A stretch of DNA of 64,000 nucleotides from Nemophila menziesii (lineage: Eukaryota > Streptophyta > Magnoliopsida > Boraginales > Hydrophyllaceae): positions 36,009,505 to 36,073,504 of the forward strand of contig JARWIR010000003.1 in NCBI GenBank assembly GCA_029959085.1. The letters are read 5' to 3'. A program made the position numbers and the translations under genes. Shown here piece after piece: positions 33,045 to 44,790 of the stretch. The notes beneath the pieces are model-generated. The model had not been told where the DNA came from and did not search any database. It saw nothing but the letters and a program-made list of their open reading frames with translations. Numbering within the stretch: position 1 is the stretch's first letter; each line of letters begins with the position of its first letter.

Positions 33045-33375
33045 AGGCTGGTGCGGTATACCCATGCAGTACACCCATATACCGCACCGCGCGTGAAAAA
33101 CCCGTACCACGGGTCAAGCACCACGGGTTTTATACCGAGAAAAAAAAAGATGGCTGATAGGCGCGGTGCACCGCACGCCCAAAACGCATGCCACGGGGTG
33201 ATGTACCGCGGGTTTTTTGACGGGATAGCCGCGGTGTACCCATGCACCGCACCCCTATACCGCATGCCCAAAACGCGTGCCACGGGGTGCTATCACGGGT
33301 ATCTTACCGAGGCAAAAATTTTTGGAACTACAGCGCTGCGGTACACCCATATACCGCGCCCATGTACCGCGCCAG
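33045..33375. repeat. Palindrome cluster D of the post-pol region
   Basis: Contains GCGGTGCACCGC (33163-33174), GCGGTATA...TATACCGC stems (33054-33080), GCGGTACACCCATATACCGC and related dyads. The unit containing AAAACGCGTGCCACGGGG recurs about every 85-90 bp (33096, 33181, 33271), so it is also a decayed tandem repeat of three units. It begins about 220 bp after the integrase stop. Frames through it are spurious. Confidence 0.8.
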
Positions 33376-33743
33376 GCAGTTTGTGAAGAATTCAAGGCCT
33401 ATTCAACTTCTTACCTTATAAGATAAACCCTAGCCTCTCCCATACGAATTTTTCAGACCCAAACACTATATATACACCTTAAAGCTTGTGCAAACCTTCA
33501 CATTTAAAACAACAACTCTTCAAATCCTCTCCTCCATCCCCCATAAACACAATCTCTTCATCAAATTCATCACACTACACCATTAAAACACCATCAAATT
33601 CAATAAGCTTTAAAGATTTCTTCCAAGATCCATCAAGAAACCTTTCACTTTCATCAATTCCAAGCAACAACCTCAAGCTAAACCAAACTATCTTAAACTT
33701 TTAATCCATCCTTGGTATAACTTGATTTGTGGGTAGAACAAGC

Positions 33744-34192
33744 ATGACTAACAGATCGGTAGCTATGGAATACAAGAGAAAGAAGAATAAGAAATTGCCT
33801 GGAGCCACCATTGAAAAGCCTATCACCATTGATGGGGCTACTGAAGAATCAAAAGAAAAGGCACCAACACACCACTACCAAAGAAGTTAACTGCTAGAAT
33901 GTCCATACCATCAAGGAGGCCTTTGAAGAAGATAAAAATTCAAGACCAGGGTTCTTCTACTTCTTCCTCTGAAATTGTTCATGATCTTCCTCCTTGGGCT
34001 CTCAAATTACAAAACGAAATCGAAAGATTACAAGAAGATAACAGAGAACTGTGGACGGAAGTCATACAGATGCAATCACAGTTGGACGATTTTACCTTGG
34101 AAAGGGATATTGATAGTTATACTGACCCCTCAGCTTCGGAAGAGGATGAAGATATAATGGATCTCTATGGCCAACCAGGTAAGTCATTCTAA
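33744..34192 (+). pseudogene. Athila ORF3, small coiled-coil protein, function unknown
   Basis: An ATG at 33744 begins MTNRSVAMEYKRKKNKKLPG. A frameshift near 33880 moves to a second frame with a basic stretch (RRPLKKIKIQDQG), a serine cluster and a coiled coil (WALKLQNEIERLQEDNRELW), then an acidic tail (SASEEDEDIMDLYG) and a stop at 34190. No signal peptide or membrane segment is visible, so an envelope role is not supported. A consensus splice donor AG|GTAAGT lies at the end of the frame (34178-34184), so the ORF may be one exon of a spliced transcript. I do not recognise a family. Confidence 0.45.
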
Positions 34193-35670
34193 TTTTTCTT
34201 AATAGCTTGTATGCATTAGGTAGTTTAGTTAGTTTAATTTTAAATTTTATTTTTCTTGAGTCTTTTTCGAGTTGTGGGGACACGGCTCACTTTTGAGTTG
34301 GGGGTGGGGATTCGTTGTCCTCATCTTCTTTTCGTTTTTGCATAAAATTTAAAAATTTTGGGTTGAATTAGGCATAGAATATCTTTGAATGTACCTATTG
34401 AGCATGCTTTTATTAGGTCAATGATAGTAAGTAGTATGTTTTTGAAAGATGCAACAAATTTGTTTAGGATGCATGCATGAAAACAGGAAATAAAGAATAG
34501 AAAAGTTAATGAGCAATGCTAAGAATTCACGTTGAAACTTAGGGAGAATTATTTGGTGTGTAGAACGTGAGGTTTAAAGTTAGTTGAAAACCCACCTGTC
34601 TATGAACTAATAATGAAAACGTAACGAAATCCGGTAGTTAGAAAAATAAATAAGGCAGTTCTTTCATGATAAAACACTTGAAGCCTTTATACTTTCTCAC
34701 CCTTTTATTTGATTATTGTTAATTATCCGTCTTAGCCCCTCTGATGCCTTTCTAAAGCCTTTATTGAACCACATTATAATCCATACCCTTAGTTTATAGG
34801 ACTTATCTATATGACTCGCACTCGAATCGCAAAACCTGAGACAACTCGTTTTAGAGCTTGTGTTTGGGGTGGTGGGATTTCATCATTTAGGGAACATTAG
34901 GGTTGGGAATTATATTTGAGATTTTATTGATGATGAAATTGTTATTATTGTAACCCTTTGCCGGGGTAATAGTGAATGAAAAAGAAGCTACGAGCTAAAG
35001 TTGCCAACAAGGGCATAAAAAGAATATATATATATACATGAAAAAATAGTGTGATATCTCAACATCAAAGGGAGAATCATAGCTATACAAAAGAAAAAAA
35101 TTAATTTGAAAAGGAAATATATATTCGGACCGGCAAAGTGGATTTGATATCATCAAAGGTTTTAATTGGGATTTATTGGGGATGCACATTAAAAGCATCA
35201 ATAAATTGGGTTGAGTGAGAACATCTTCGAGTGAAAACTCAAGCTCTAGGGCGATTCGTTGATGGCTAGTGAAGAGAGAGCCAAAAGCTCACTTTTCATT
35301 ATCCAAATATACCACACCCGTCCTTAAGCCACGTTATAACCAAAGACCTTAGGATTTCTAACTAATATATGGAGAAACAATTGAGCTATTAGGTAAATAG
35401 GTTAGTGGACCAGTGGATGCTATATTGGGACCTATGAACAACCTATAGCCAGTAACCTGAACTAAGTTGTCATCCTCTCCTTCTGGCATTGCGAAATTAA
35501 TCTTAACTTGAATTTATGGATTTTTTATTACATGTAAATTAAGTATATTTGTGCATTATTTCTTGAGTATTACGGATCATTCATCATATTCTGTTCTTGT
35601 TCTCCTCCGACTTCTTCTTGTTTATTTGACTACCCTTCTGTTCTTTACTTTTATTGTATCGGGACGATAC
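34193..35670 (+). other. 3' non-coding region of the Athila element
   Basis: AT-rich, no credible ORF. Blocks are conserved with 37690-39060 and 18869-20400 (minus). An AT dinucleotide run lies at 35026. Confidence 0.6.
34278..34322 (+). other. Internal polypurine-tract-like block
   Basis: ACACGGCTCACTTTTGAGTT then GGGGGTGGGGATTCGTTGTCC. It repeats the motif of the true polypurine tract about 1.4 kb before it. Copies occur at 37692-37738 and 19835-19880 (minus). Confidence 0.6.
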
Positions 35671-35689
35671 AACTTTGAGTTGGGGGTCT
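35671..35689 (+). other. Polypurine tract
   Basis: AACTTTGAGTTGGGGGTCT immediately before the 3' LTR, the priming site for plus-strand DNA synthesis. Confidence 0.8.
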
Positions 35690-37185
35690 TGATGTCTCCT
35701 CATTTGTGATAATAAAACCTATCTCTGAGACATCATTTTAGGCTTATTTATTAGTTTATAGGTTGATTTTAGCTTAGTTTAGTGCACTTTCCTATTTTGG
35801 GTCTTGATTTAGTAAACATAACATTTTTAGAGCATATTGGGTTTAATTGTTTATTTAGTGTGAAGCTTTAAAGATAATTATAGAGATTAGTTAGAGTCCA
35901 AGTCAAAGACTACAACTTATGGAAAGAGATTTGCATGGAAATTGGAGATAAAGGTAACAAAGGCTAAAAATATGGAAAAGGAAAAGCTGCCTAAATCTGA
36001 GATTCTGCAGCACACGCCTAAAGAAGTGATGATAACTCCTACAAGGAAGCCTATTTTGGTAAAAACCCTTCATAGGGACGTATATAATTCTCTGAGGATT
36101 CTTTTGGTATATTATGGAGCAAAAACCGACCAATAACGAGGAAGATATACTCAAAACAGTTCAGCAGTAATTATCCATACGAATTTGAGTTGGGCTTGGA
36201 GTCCATTACTTGGCCTTATCTCCAAGAAACGAATTAGGTCAACCTATACACTATAAATACAGCCTCTTAACACTCTTAAATCATCCTTGGTGAAACCTTA
36301 AACCAAGAGGAAGCTTACAACACAAGAGAGAAGTCTGGAAGGACCTGTTCAACAATGTCTTCTTCTACCTTTAAATTTGTAATTTCTTTCTTTTCTTTCA
36401 TGAACTAAATTTCTTTAACTTGAGTTTTAGCATATATGTATGAACCCTAGTTTTGATTGACATCTATCTAATTTGGGAACTTAATGTTTTAAATTGAATT
36501 ATAGTTTTTATTCTCTGTTTATGTGTTTGGATTTATATTCTGTGTTCTTGTGGATCGCGACCATATAGAATTACCATCTAGTAGTTAGGTCACCATTGAC
36601 AACGTTGTTTAGCACATAACGTCTAGTATCCGGTTTAGATCTGACAAATCAACCTAACTAGATAATCACTATGGTTTAGTTCTTGTGACTATTTACCAAG
36701 TACAGGAAAAGTTTGCTTAGGAAGCCTTATTGACACAGGTAAATCCTATTTTAAACTATCGATAGCGAATTGGAACCGATTATTGAAATACTACATAATT
36801 CACCCTTACATATAATTCACCCTTACATGTTTAGCACGGCAAAACTAGTGGGGATTACATGCTAGTGACTCAAGCTATATTCTCATATTACTTCTCTTTC
36901 ATATTTAATTTTCTGTCTTTAATGTCTTAGTTTTTATTTAGTTAATTAGAAAATAAAACAAAAATCTATTTATCTTTATTTTATTTGTGTTTAGTTGTTC
37001 TAGCTTTAATTATTTACACTTGATATTTGCATAAGATTCCCCTAACCTTCGTAGTCTCTGCGGAACAAATCTTAATCATTTAACTAAAACTTGCATACGA
37101 TCTGTATACTTGCAGAACCGTGTCAGTTTAGGGTGTTTATCAGCACTTATTTATATCTTATTTTATCACACCCTAGGCCCCACCA
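35690..37185 (+). repeat. 3' LTR of the nested Athila element
   Basis: 1496 bp, TGATGTCTCC...CCACCA, near-identical to 25958-27448. It differs by about two dozen substitutions, a deletion at about 36605, and a 17-bp duplication of TATAATTCACCCTTACA near 36812. Confidence 0.93.
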
Positions 37186-37530
37186 GTATTATAAGAGAGG
37201 AAGAAGTAGATGTAGTGCAACTGGTTTTTTATGGGAAATGAGATTCACAGTTGATCCACAAAATTCTTTAATTTGAAATTTCCCTCAACTATTATGAGCC
37301 TATTGATGAAGATGTATGTGAAACTTGGAGAGAAGGAGAAGCTTGTGTGCAAACCGGGTACCATCTTTGATAATATATGGATCAAGACAATTTTGAGAGG
37401 AGCACAATTAAAAGAGATTTATTGGCAAGTGAAGGTGAGTGAGAAACTTAATCAAATAGAATTATCTCAAACCCTTATTTTCAATGATGTGGCACTACTC
37501 AAGAATAATCAATTGCATATATGACACTCT
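37186..37530 (+). pseudogene. Athila post-pol ORF, second part
   Basis: Continuation of 25118-25957. Fragments in changing frames include EEEEVDVVQL just after the insertion site and NYYEPIDEDVCETWREGEAC. Several stops show it was already decaying or has decayed since the insertion. Confidence 0.5.
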
Positions 37531-37691
37531 TGGCACAATTAAAGCGCGACATCGCAAAACAACAGCATCCGATCTTGAACGTTGGTCACGCGAGGCAATA
37601 GCCTCGAGAGTATGTTTTCTCTCTTATCTACCCTTTCTCTATTTGTATATTAGGTGTTTATCTTTAAATATATTGAGTTTGTTTTGATTCG

Positions 37692-37738
37692 TGGAGTCAC
37701 GGCTCACCTTTGAGTTGAGGGTGGGTATCTGTTGTCCT
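37692..37738 (+). other. Internal polypurine-tract-like block (second copy)
   Basis: TCACGGCTCACCTTTGAGTT then GAGGGTGGGTATCTGTTGTCC. It lies about 1.37 kb before the true tract at 39058-39076 (ACTTTGCGTTGGGGGTCT). Confidence 0.6.
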
Positions 37739-39076
37739 CATTACTTTTATTTGTTTTATTTGTTTTGCTTTTTAGTAGTATGTATTTTGGTGTAGAATGT
37801 AGTGAATGTAACTATTAAGCAAAATTTTAATGATTTAGTGATGGTAAATAGTAGGTTTGTGAAGTTGTCACTTTGTATACTTCAAAGATAAACATGAAAC
37901 ACACTTAAAATTAAAGAAAAGATTAGTGAGAAATTTGGTAGAAGTAAGTTTTATCTTAGAGAGTGTGAGTGGTGTGTAGAATGCGAGATCCAAACTAGTT
38001 GATAAACCATTTAATGAAAGTGATAGAGGTGAGAAAGTAAGTAGATTGTAATGGATAGAAAAGGATTAAGGCGGTTCTTTGCTTAGCTCTTGTGCCTTTT
38101 AGCATGTTGTCCAATTAGTATTGTTATATTATCCATCTCAGGCCCCTCTTTCCTTTTCTAAGCCTTTTATTAGACACATTACAAGCCATACCCTTTAGAT
38201 TTTAGAACTTTTCCATATGACCCATAATCGAATCGCGATGCATTGACACGCATATTAGAGTTTGAGTTTGGGGTGGTTGTAATGGGAAACATGATTGGGT
38301 GGGTTCCTATGCTATGTATTTGTGTTTTTGATCACTTGTTATTATTGTAACCTTTTCAGGGTTGAAAGAAAAAGATCTTAAAAGGAAAAATATATATTGA
38401 AAAGAAAAATGTGAAGCACAGTAGCATGACTTCTCACATCAAAAAAGTAGTGTGATAACGAACTTGCAAAAGAAACATATATACATATGGGCCGGCAAAG
38501 TGGTTTCCTTAGCTGATCATAAGGGTATTATTTGGGTTATTGAGGATATTAAAAAGTAAATCAAAAATTGGGTTGAGTGAGAACATATTCTAGAGTAACT
38601 CAAACTCTAGGGAGACTCGTTGATGACTAGTGAGAAGAGAACAAAAAGCTCAATCTTCATTAATATACAGTCATACCTACCCTAAGCCAACATTACAACC
38701 TTAAAGACCTTATGATTATTGAATATGAAATTTAGGAGATTTTGAACTAATAGAGAGTAGTTAGATGTACCTTAAAGACTATGTGCGGTTCAAGGAACGT
38801 CCTATAGCCACCACAACATACTAAGAGAAAAACCTATCCTTCTTGCATTGCAAAGCTAATCTAATCTTGAAAATAAATTGTGTTGAGTGTTTGTTTGATA
38901 AGTGTACATCTAATTTAGTCTGTAAATACTATTATGTGAGACTTGTTAGGATAATTAATTTAATGTCATTCATTTTTTTTCTATTTCTCTCTTCTTAATT
39001 TATTGGACTTAGGCTCTTCTAAACTTTATTTTAGTTTTTATTTTGTCGGGACGACAAAACTTTGCGTTGGGGGTCT

Positions 39077-40520
39077 TGATTTCTCACTTTTTGTGATGGA
39101 TCAATACATTCATGAGACATTATCTTGGGTGTTTACTGGGCCTAAGTGAGGGATTTTTCACTAGTACTTGACATATTGCACTTTTGTCTCTTATTTGGTC
39201 ATATTGCTATTTATAAGGCTTTTGTGCCTTAATTGTGTGTTAAGTGTGCATTTTTCAGGTACATGGTTAATAAAAGATTCCAAGATTAATAGAATAAGTC
39301 AAAATGCCAAGATAAACCCCAATCCAAGGCGTAAATCAAGCCTAATTTCACTTCGGGAAGTTAGACCGTTAACCGGAGAAATCTTGACGTCATATTGTTT
39401 CAGTGGACATGCTTAATTGGTCAGATATTTGGAATTAATTACTTTTTATTTAGATATGTCTTGAAGCTAATTACGCGTGAGAGGTGAAAGAAGTCTATTC
39501 GGATTTGATATGGAGAAGTTATGCCATTTGTTGACTCGAACTAGTCCAGCATTTGCTAAAAACAGGTTCGACCGTTCGTAACCTAATTAAGTGACCCCAT
39601 GGGGGCCCAAACGTTTTTAGCTATTATATAAGTCATTTAGAAGCTCACATATCATACATAACACATTATATTTCATATTTTTCAAGAGGGTCAAGAGCAG
39701 AAGAACAGATGAGAAGAAAAGAAGGGTTTTTTCACAAAACTCAACGATTTTTCACCAACTATCCATCAAATCAATTTGTTCCAAAGAGTGACTTTATTTT
39801 ATTTTCTTTTAAACATGATTCTACAATTAGGTTTTATTAGTTTTGTTTATCCCATTATGAACTAAACCCTCATTGCTTGAGGTTTGTTTATGTAAGAAAC
39901 TATGTTAGCTATTTTTTATGTTTAGTGAATTTGGGATTAATGTTTAAATGAGACTGGCAATTATTTTAATTTTATTGACTATATGATTTTTATAACACTA
40001 CCCATATTTTGTCCAAATTGTGGGTATCCAAAATAGTTAAGCTATCACTTGGGAGAGGGGTTTAATTGCGGACGTAACATGTAGACGCCTAGTGTGTGGA
40101 AGTGAACTGAGAGGTCTTTCTTAGCTAGATAGTCAATAGGGTTAGAACATCTAACATCTGAAAGCATTTTAGGGTCACCCAGGTTGGGTCTCTAGTGATG
40201 GAAGATTACCTTCTAATCTACCGACGGGAGTTAGAAGGACTTTGAGTCCCGACTAATGAGAATTTACCAACTCACCCTTATTCATAAAACATCAAATTAG
40301 CGGCACATGGGTCTACTAGCAAGACTCAAGCAACTCTCGCATCCCTTTCTTTCATATTCTAGTTAGTTGTTTATTTTATTTAAATTTAGTTCATAATTCT
40401 ATTTTGTTAGTTGCATTAGTCTTTAATTATTGAAAACCCAAATAAATATTTTATTGTTTACGTCATTGCCATTTATTTCCTATTACGAAATCTATGTTTT
40501 TACACTATTAAATCACATTT
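39077..40520 (+). repeat. 3' LTR of the host Athila remnant, truncated
   Basis: Starts TGATTTCTCAC after the polypurine tract. It is related to the LTR at 22689-24167 rather than to the nested element. The end expected in this family (TATCACACCC...) is not found; homology fades near 40520, so the last part of U5 is lost or strongly diverged. Confidence 0.7.
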
Positions 40521-42690
40521 TTCTACAGTGATAATACATGTGGAGTTGATAATCCCTAAATACTTAAGAGCTGAGTATTATGATAATTCCTATTAAAGAA
40601 GAGTAATAAAAGCTCTATTTAAAAGATGTTGGAGTTAATAAGCCTTGTGTTTACCTGATCCTATACTTGATTACAACAGTGCTATTCGTACTAACTGTGT
40701 ATGATTCTGTGGAAACTTGCCTCCCCTTACTCTCACGGTTTTCAAATTGTTACTCCTATTCTCATGGACCATATATCAAAATAGTGGTCTCGTGTCAAGG
40801 TTATGGGCCACGTTTGACAATGGCCTCGATGAAATCATGTGGTATCCTTGTTTTTTCGGCTTCTAGTAAGGTGGATTAGTTTGAAAGACATCTTCCTTTG
40901 TGGGATTCTTATCCTATAACCTTAGTGTCTTTCGAGGTCTTCAAAGTCTTCATAAGGAGTTGGTTACGTGTAAGACGTTTGGGTCAGCATTTTGTTCGGA
41001 GTTTGAGTGAAATTTTCTTCCTATCAGGGGCATGACTAGGCGATGCGGTATCCTTTAAAGTTTCTCAGTGAGATTTGTTTGTCTATGAAGCATGTCGAAC
41101 CTTGCTGGCTAAAGAGAATAGGTATAGAGATAAAGAGTCGTCTTATCAAATGCCTAGCGAATAATTGAATGGGGATAAGACTTTATCATTCATTGTGATA
41201 CTATAGGTTACTAATGTGAAGTGTGGCATGTCCCCTCTCACACATGTTTAGTGGAACCGTAGTATTATAAGGAGTTCTTAAATAAAGTCGTACTCCATTT
41301 TATCGTAAACTATATGTAGATTTGGATAGTTTTTTATTAGTTTTTTTTATGAGTTTCATAATTTCAAGTTAAAAATCATGACATTGTGTTGATCTTGATG
41401 TTTTAGAGTATTACTAGTAAAAAATAAAAGCAAAAAAACCCTATTAGGTCTCATTTATTTTTGTTCAGATCTCCTCTTCATCCTTCACACTGTTCTGTCA
41501 TGGCCTTCCTCTTCTTCATCTTCCCAACATCTCCCATCGGTGCTCACCTTCAGCTCTAACGCCGCTCATCTCCCATCGGCGTCGCTCCACCAACAGCATC
41601 GCTCACCACCAACAGCTCCCACTTGTTTACTCCGCCGCTCTCCTACACGCGTAAACCGACGCCGACATCAGATGTGGCTGCTCTCTTATACGCGTAAACC
41701 TCTCCTCTTTCCATATTTAGCCATGGCAGCAGCTTCACGCGTAAACCCCGTCACCGACGTCGCTCAGATCTGGCCATCAGATTTGCCCACTCTCATGCAC
41801 ACGTGAACCCCGTCACTATCGCCGCTCAGAATAAAACCCATCAGCTACACCACCATCATCTCTGTGTCTTTCCTGCGTGCCCCATTCTCCACCTCGCAGC
41901 TTCAACAAAGTTTCTCCACTAGAGGTCTGCAACCTCACCATCAGCAACCTTCCGATCCACTACCTCACCAGCGCCGCCCTCGTGGCCCATTCTCCATCAT
42001 ATGACCATCTACGTGCAACCATTGTCTTGCACAAGAAACCGATTCTCCTCGCCCCTTGATTCAACAACGACCCTCCGATCTGGTTCTTCGTGGGCCTTCG
42101 TGGACCATCACCATTTTTTATTTTTGTTCAGATGCCGAGTTGAGGAGATCTCATTGTTTTTTGATTTTTTTATTCTAGTCAAATACGCGTGTGAAGAGAT
42201 TGATTTTGTTTGGTTTTTGATACCAATACACATGGAGGCAGGTTTCTTTTTGTTTTATTATTTTTTATATCTTAACTTCTGTTTAACAAAGTTTTTTTTC
42301 CAATATATTTTTAGTTCCAAATTCTTTACAAATATAGTGTGAAAAGATTTCTTGTTTTATTTCTTGTTTTATTTTAGATCTAGAATAGTTTGGTACATAC
42401 CAATTATGTTTTTATCGTGAATAGATATTTGTATTGTTTTTGCGGAAAAAAATTGTTTGGCTCGTACAAATGCTTGGACCTTAACATGGTAGATTCAAAC
42501 ACGTATCTATATAAGTACGGACATTAACCTTGGACATGGACAAAACCTAAATAAATTGGTTTGGCACGTACCAATGCTTGGACCTTGACACGGTTGCTTC
42601 TCTCTGGTATTCAAATAAGTTTGACATTAACCTACACATATAAGTTAGACAAAAATACTATTACGGGCCTATCATACAATTACAAAAAAT
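40521..42690. other. No gene recognised; C-rich tract at 41450-42100
   Basis: The first kilobase is featureless. From about 41450 the plus strand is C- and T-rich (CTCACC, CCGTCACC repeats) and gives open frames with Ser/Pro/His/Arg-rich translations and no domain. ATG positions and codon use do not support a gene. Confidence 0.45.
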
Positions 42691-42738
42691 AATTGTGTAA
42701 TAAATCGTAAAACTGAACGTGATAGAGTTAGTACGTAC

Positions 42739-42815
42739 CAAAATAAGAATATTGGTATAACCAAAATAAGAATATTGGTATATACCAACATAAGAATATT
42801 GGTTTGTACCAAACC
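42739..42815 (+). repeat. Short tandem repeat
   Basis: Three copies of AAAATAAGAATATTGGTATA-type units with a period of about 21-24 bp, the last degenerating into TTGGTTTGTACCAAACC. Confidence 0.7.
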
Positions 42816-42819
42816 AGAA

Positions 42820-43860
42820 AAAAATTAAACGCATACCAACGTTCCACAACTGAATAAGAGTAAAAAAGTAAAAATAGTTAATAAAAAAATTAAAATTAGA
42901 CTTTTTTTAGAATGTTTTTTTTATTAAAAATGTCATTAATTTTTTTTAATATTTAAACTCTTTTAAGTAATTCCCTCTTACATTGATTACATTTTTTTTT
43001 GTTTGAAAAATTGATTACATTGATTAACACGTAACTTCCATATTTCAAGCATCTAGGAATTAGGATATTATGACCCGAGACGAGAGGTCTAATGAATACT
43101 AGGGTTACATAAATGGTCCTATATCTGGAAAAAAAAAATATGAAGAAAGAGGAAATTACTTTTCCCAGCCAACATTCCAACTTTTTTATAATAAACATCC
43201 CAACTAAAAAACAATCCTATTTACATCCAATATGTAACTAGTTGGTTAGGTTGTTTGTCTATTTTACCCCTTCCCGTGATGGGTACGAACCCATGGAAAT
43301 TACATTTTACGTTAACTCGCCTTCGATACGGTCCAACCCCATTTCAATTATTAACTCGGTGGGTACGGACCCTAACCCACAAAAACAACCCCATAGTGAA
43401 TCTCAACAAAAATTCAGCCAAATTAACACAATTACTATGAACACACAAACTGAAAACAAAGTATTCAATCACTGCATTAACCAAATTACTTAACAAACAA
43501 ACAAAATCTCAGTCTTTAACAACAATCAATGGAAACAAAAACCAATACCAACTACAATTGTGCTCCAAAGAACCCATAATGGGGCTTATCCTATGACTAC
43601 ACTATCTGGCACCATACAACACCAAAAGTAGAACCAAAATGGTATAAATAATTAAACAACATCACCCAAATATGAGCCAAGCTGATTTTTTGAGTATTCC
43701 CTAGTTTGAAGTCTGCCAAAGTAGAAAGTTACTCAAACGAGTCTCATCAGATGTTCGAACTACTATCTATGTTACATTAATGAAGCGATTCACCTCATCT
43801 TGCTTTGATTCCACTTCAGCATAGTTACTGCAGCAATTAACAAAGAATAGAATAGGCAAA
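42820..43860. other. No gene recognised
   Basis: AT-rich DNA with poly-T and poly-A runs and a slightly more GC-balanced part at 43230-43450. I see no repeat pairing, ORF or RNA gene. Confidence 0.4.
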
Positions 43861-43869
43861 TTAAGTGAT

Positions 43870-44790
43870 TCCATTAAAGAATAGACGAGTTTTTTTGAAT
43901 CCCATACCGTGGATATGCTTGGGCTGGACCCATGGCCCACTTTCGCTTCAACCTAGCTGGTGATGGGGCTGGACCCATCGGGCTTGAAATGGCTGGGGCT
44001 GGACCTACCTCGGTGTTGGGCTTCCTGGGGACTTCCTGATTTGGGCCTCGAACGGTGGTGGCAGCGGAGGTGAGTGAAGATGCATCAGCGGTGGATTTGG
44101 GCTTAGCCAAGCTTCGATTGTGAGATGGTGGGGTGGGTTGGTTGATCTTGCTGATGTTGGGGATGGTTATGAAGGTTGGGGTGGGGGATATGGTGATGAA
44201 GACGGGGCTGGTGATGCTGGTGTGAGGCCATAGGTGTTGAGGGAGGGGGTCGGTGGTGCTGGTGATGGGTGGGTTGGATTTGACGCCGATGATGGTGGGG
44301 ATGGTTAAGAAGGTTGGGACGGTGGGTGTGTTGGGTTGATGTTGCTGATGGTGGGGTGGGTGGGTTGGGTTGATGTTGCTGATGGTGGGTGAGTTGGATT
44401 TGCTGCCGAGATGGAACGAGTGGGGGTGACGGTGGCGCTGTTGCTGTTGACGGTGGTTGTGAGTTTGATGATGGTGGGCGGTAAGTTTGTCCGATAGAGG
44501 GTAGGGGTTGTCCGATAGAGGGTAGGGGTGGGTGGTGGGTTTCTTTGATCGGAGATTACAGAGAATGGTAGGGGTGCGGGGGTTTTGGTTGAGAGAGAGC
44601 AGAGATGGGTTGGGTGGTGGTTTGATTAGATAGGGTAGAGGAGGAGGTGGTGGGTTAGGGTTTAGGGTCTGATTGTAGGGTGGTGGTGGCGGTGGCGGTT
44701 GCTTGGTTAGATCAGAGAACAGGATGGGTGGGAGTGGAGGGGAGGGGGGGTTCGGGTATGTTGTTGGAGAAGAATGGGATGGGGGATTAT
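43870..44790 (-). repeat. G-rich low-complexity block (GGTGGGTTGG / GATGTTGCTGATGGTGG units)
   Basis: Irregular minisatellite-like units recur at 44130-44480, for example GGGTTGATGTTGCTGATGG twice at 44332-44390 and GTCCGATAGAGGGTAGGGGT twice at 44489-44527. On the minus strand it is C-rich and preceded by TATATAAT at about 44790, so it could be the leader of an unrecognised transcript, with a 78-codon Pro/Ala-rich frame at 44110-43874. I do not call a gene. Confidence 0.5.

Larger units (their letters stand above)
25958..37185 (+). mobile_element. Nearly complete Athila element with exact target duplication
   Basis: 11,228 bp. LTRs at 25958-27448 and 35690-37185, tRNA-Asp-type primer site at 27455, polypurine tract just before 35690, and GTATT on both sides (25953-25957 and 37186-37190). 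The internal order is gag, protease, RT, RNase H, integrase, conserved block, palindrome cluster, ORF3 and a long 3' region, typical of Athila. All domains are present, but pol has several stops and frameshifts, so the copy is defective. I count roughly 25 differences between the LTRs by eye, so it is fairly young. It is inserted in the post-pol ORF of an older Athila copy. Confidence 0.95.
37186..39076 (+). mobile_element. Host Athila remnant, continuation after the nested insertion
   Basis: Starts with the second copy of GTATT and continues the interrupted post-pol ORF (YYEPIDEDVCETWREGEACV at about 37290), followed by the 3' non-coding region and a polypurine tract. All in-order blocks match 34270-35690. 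Confidence 0.8.

Noticed and set aside
32988..33386. 132-codon and antisense 96-codon frames
   Set aside because: They run through the palindrome cluster; dyad symmetry produces open frames on both strands, with no domain or conservation.
33744..34192. ORF3 as an envelope gene
   Set aside because: No signal peptide, membrane segment or glycoprotein features; only a basic start, a coiled coil and an acidic tail.
41540..42342. Ser/Pro/Arg-rich frames at 41540-41806, 41877-42059 and 42001-42342
   Set aside because: Low-complexity C-rich DNA; no recognisable domain, splice structure or promoter.
42739..42815. CRISPR-like array
   Set aside because: Three adjacent AT-rich units without spacers in a plant sequence; a simple tandem repeat.
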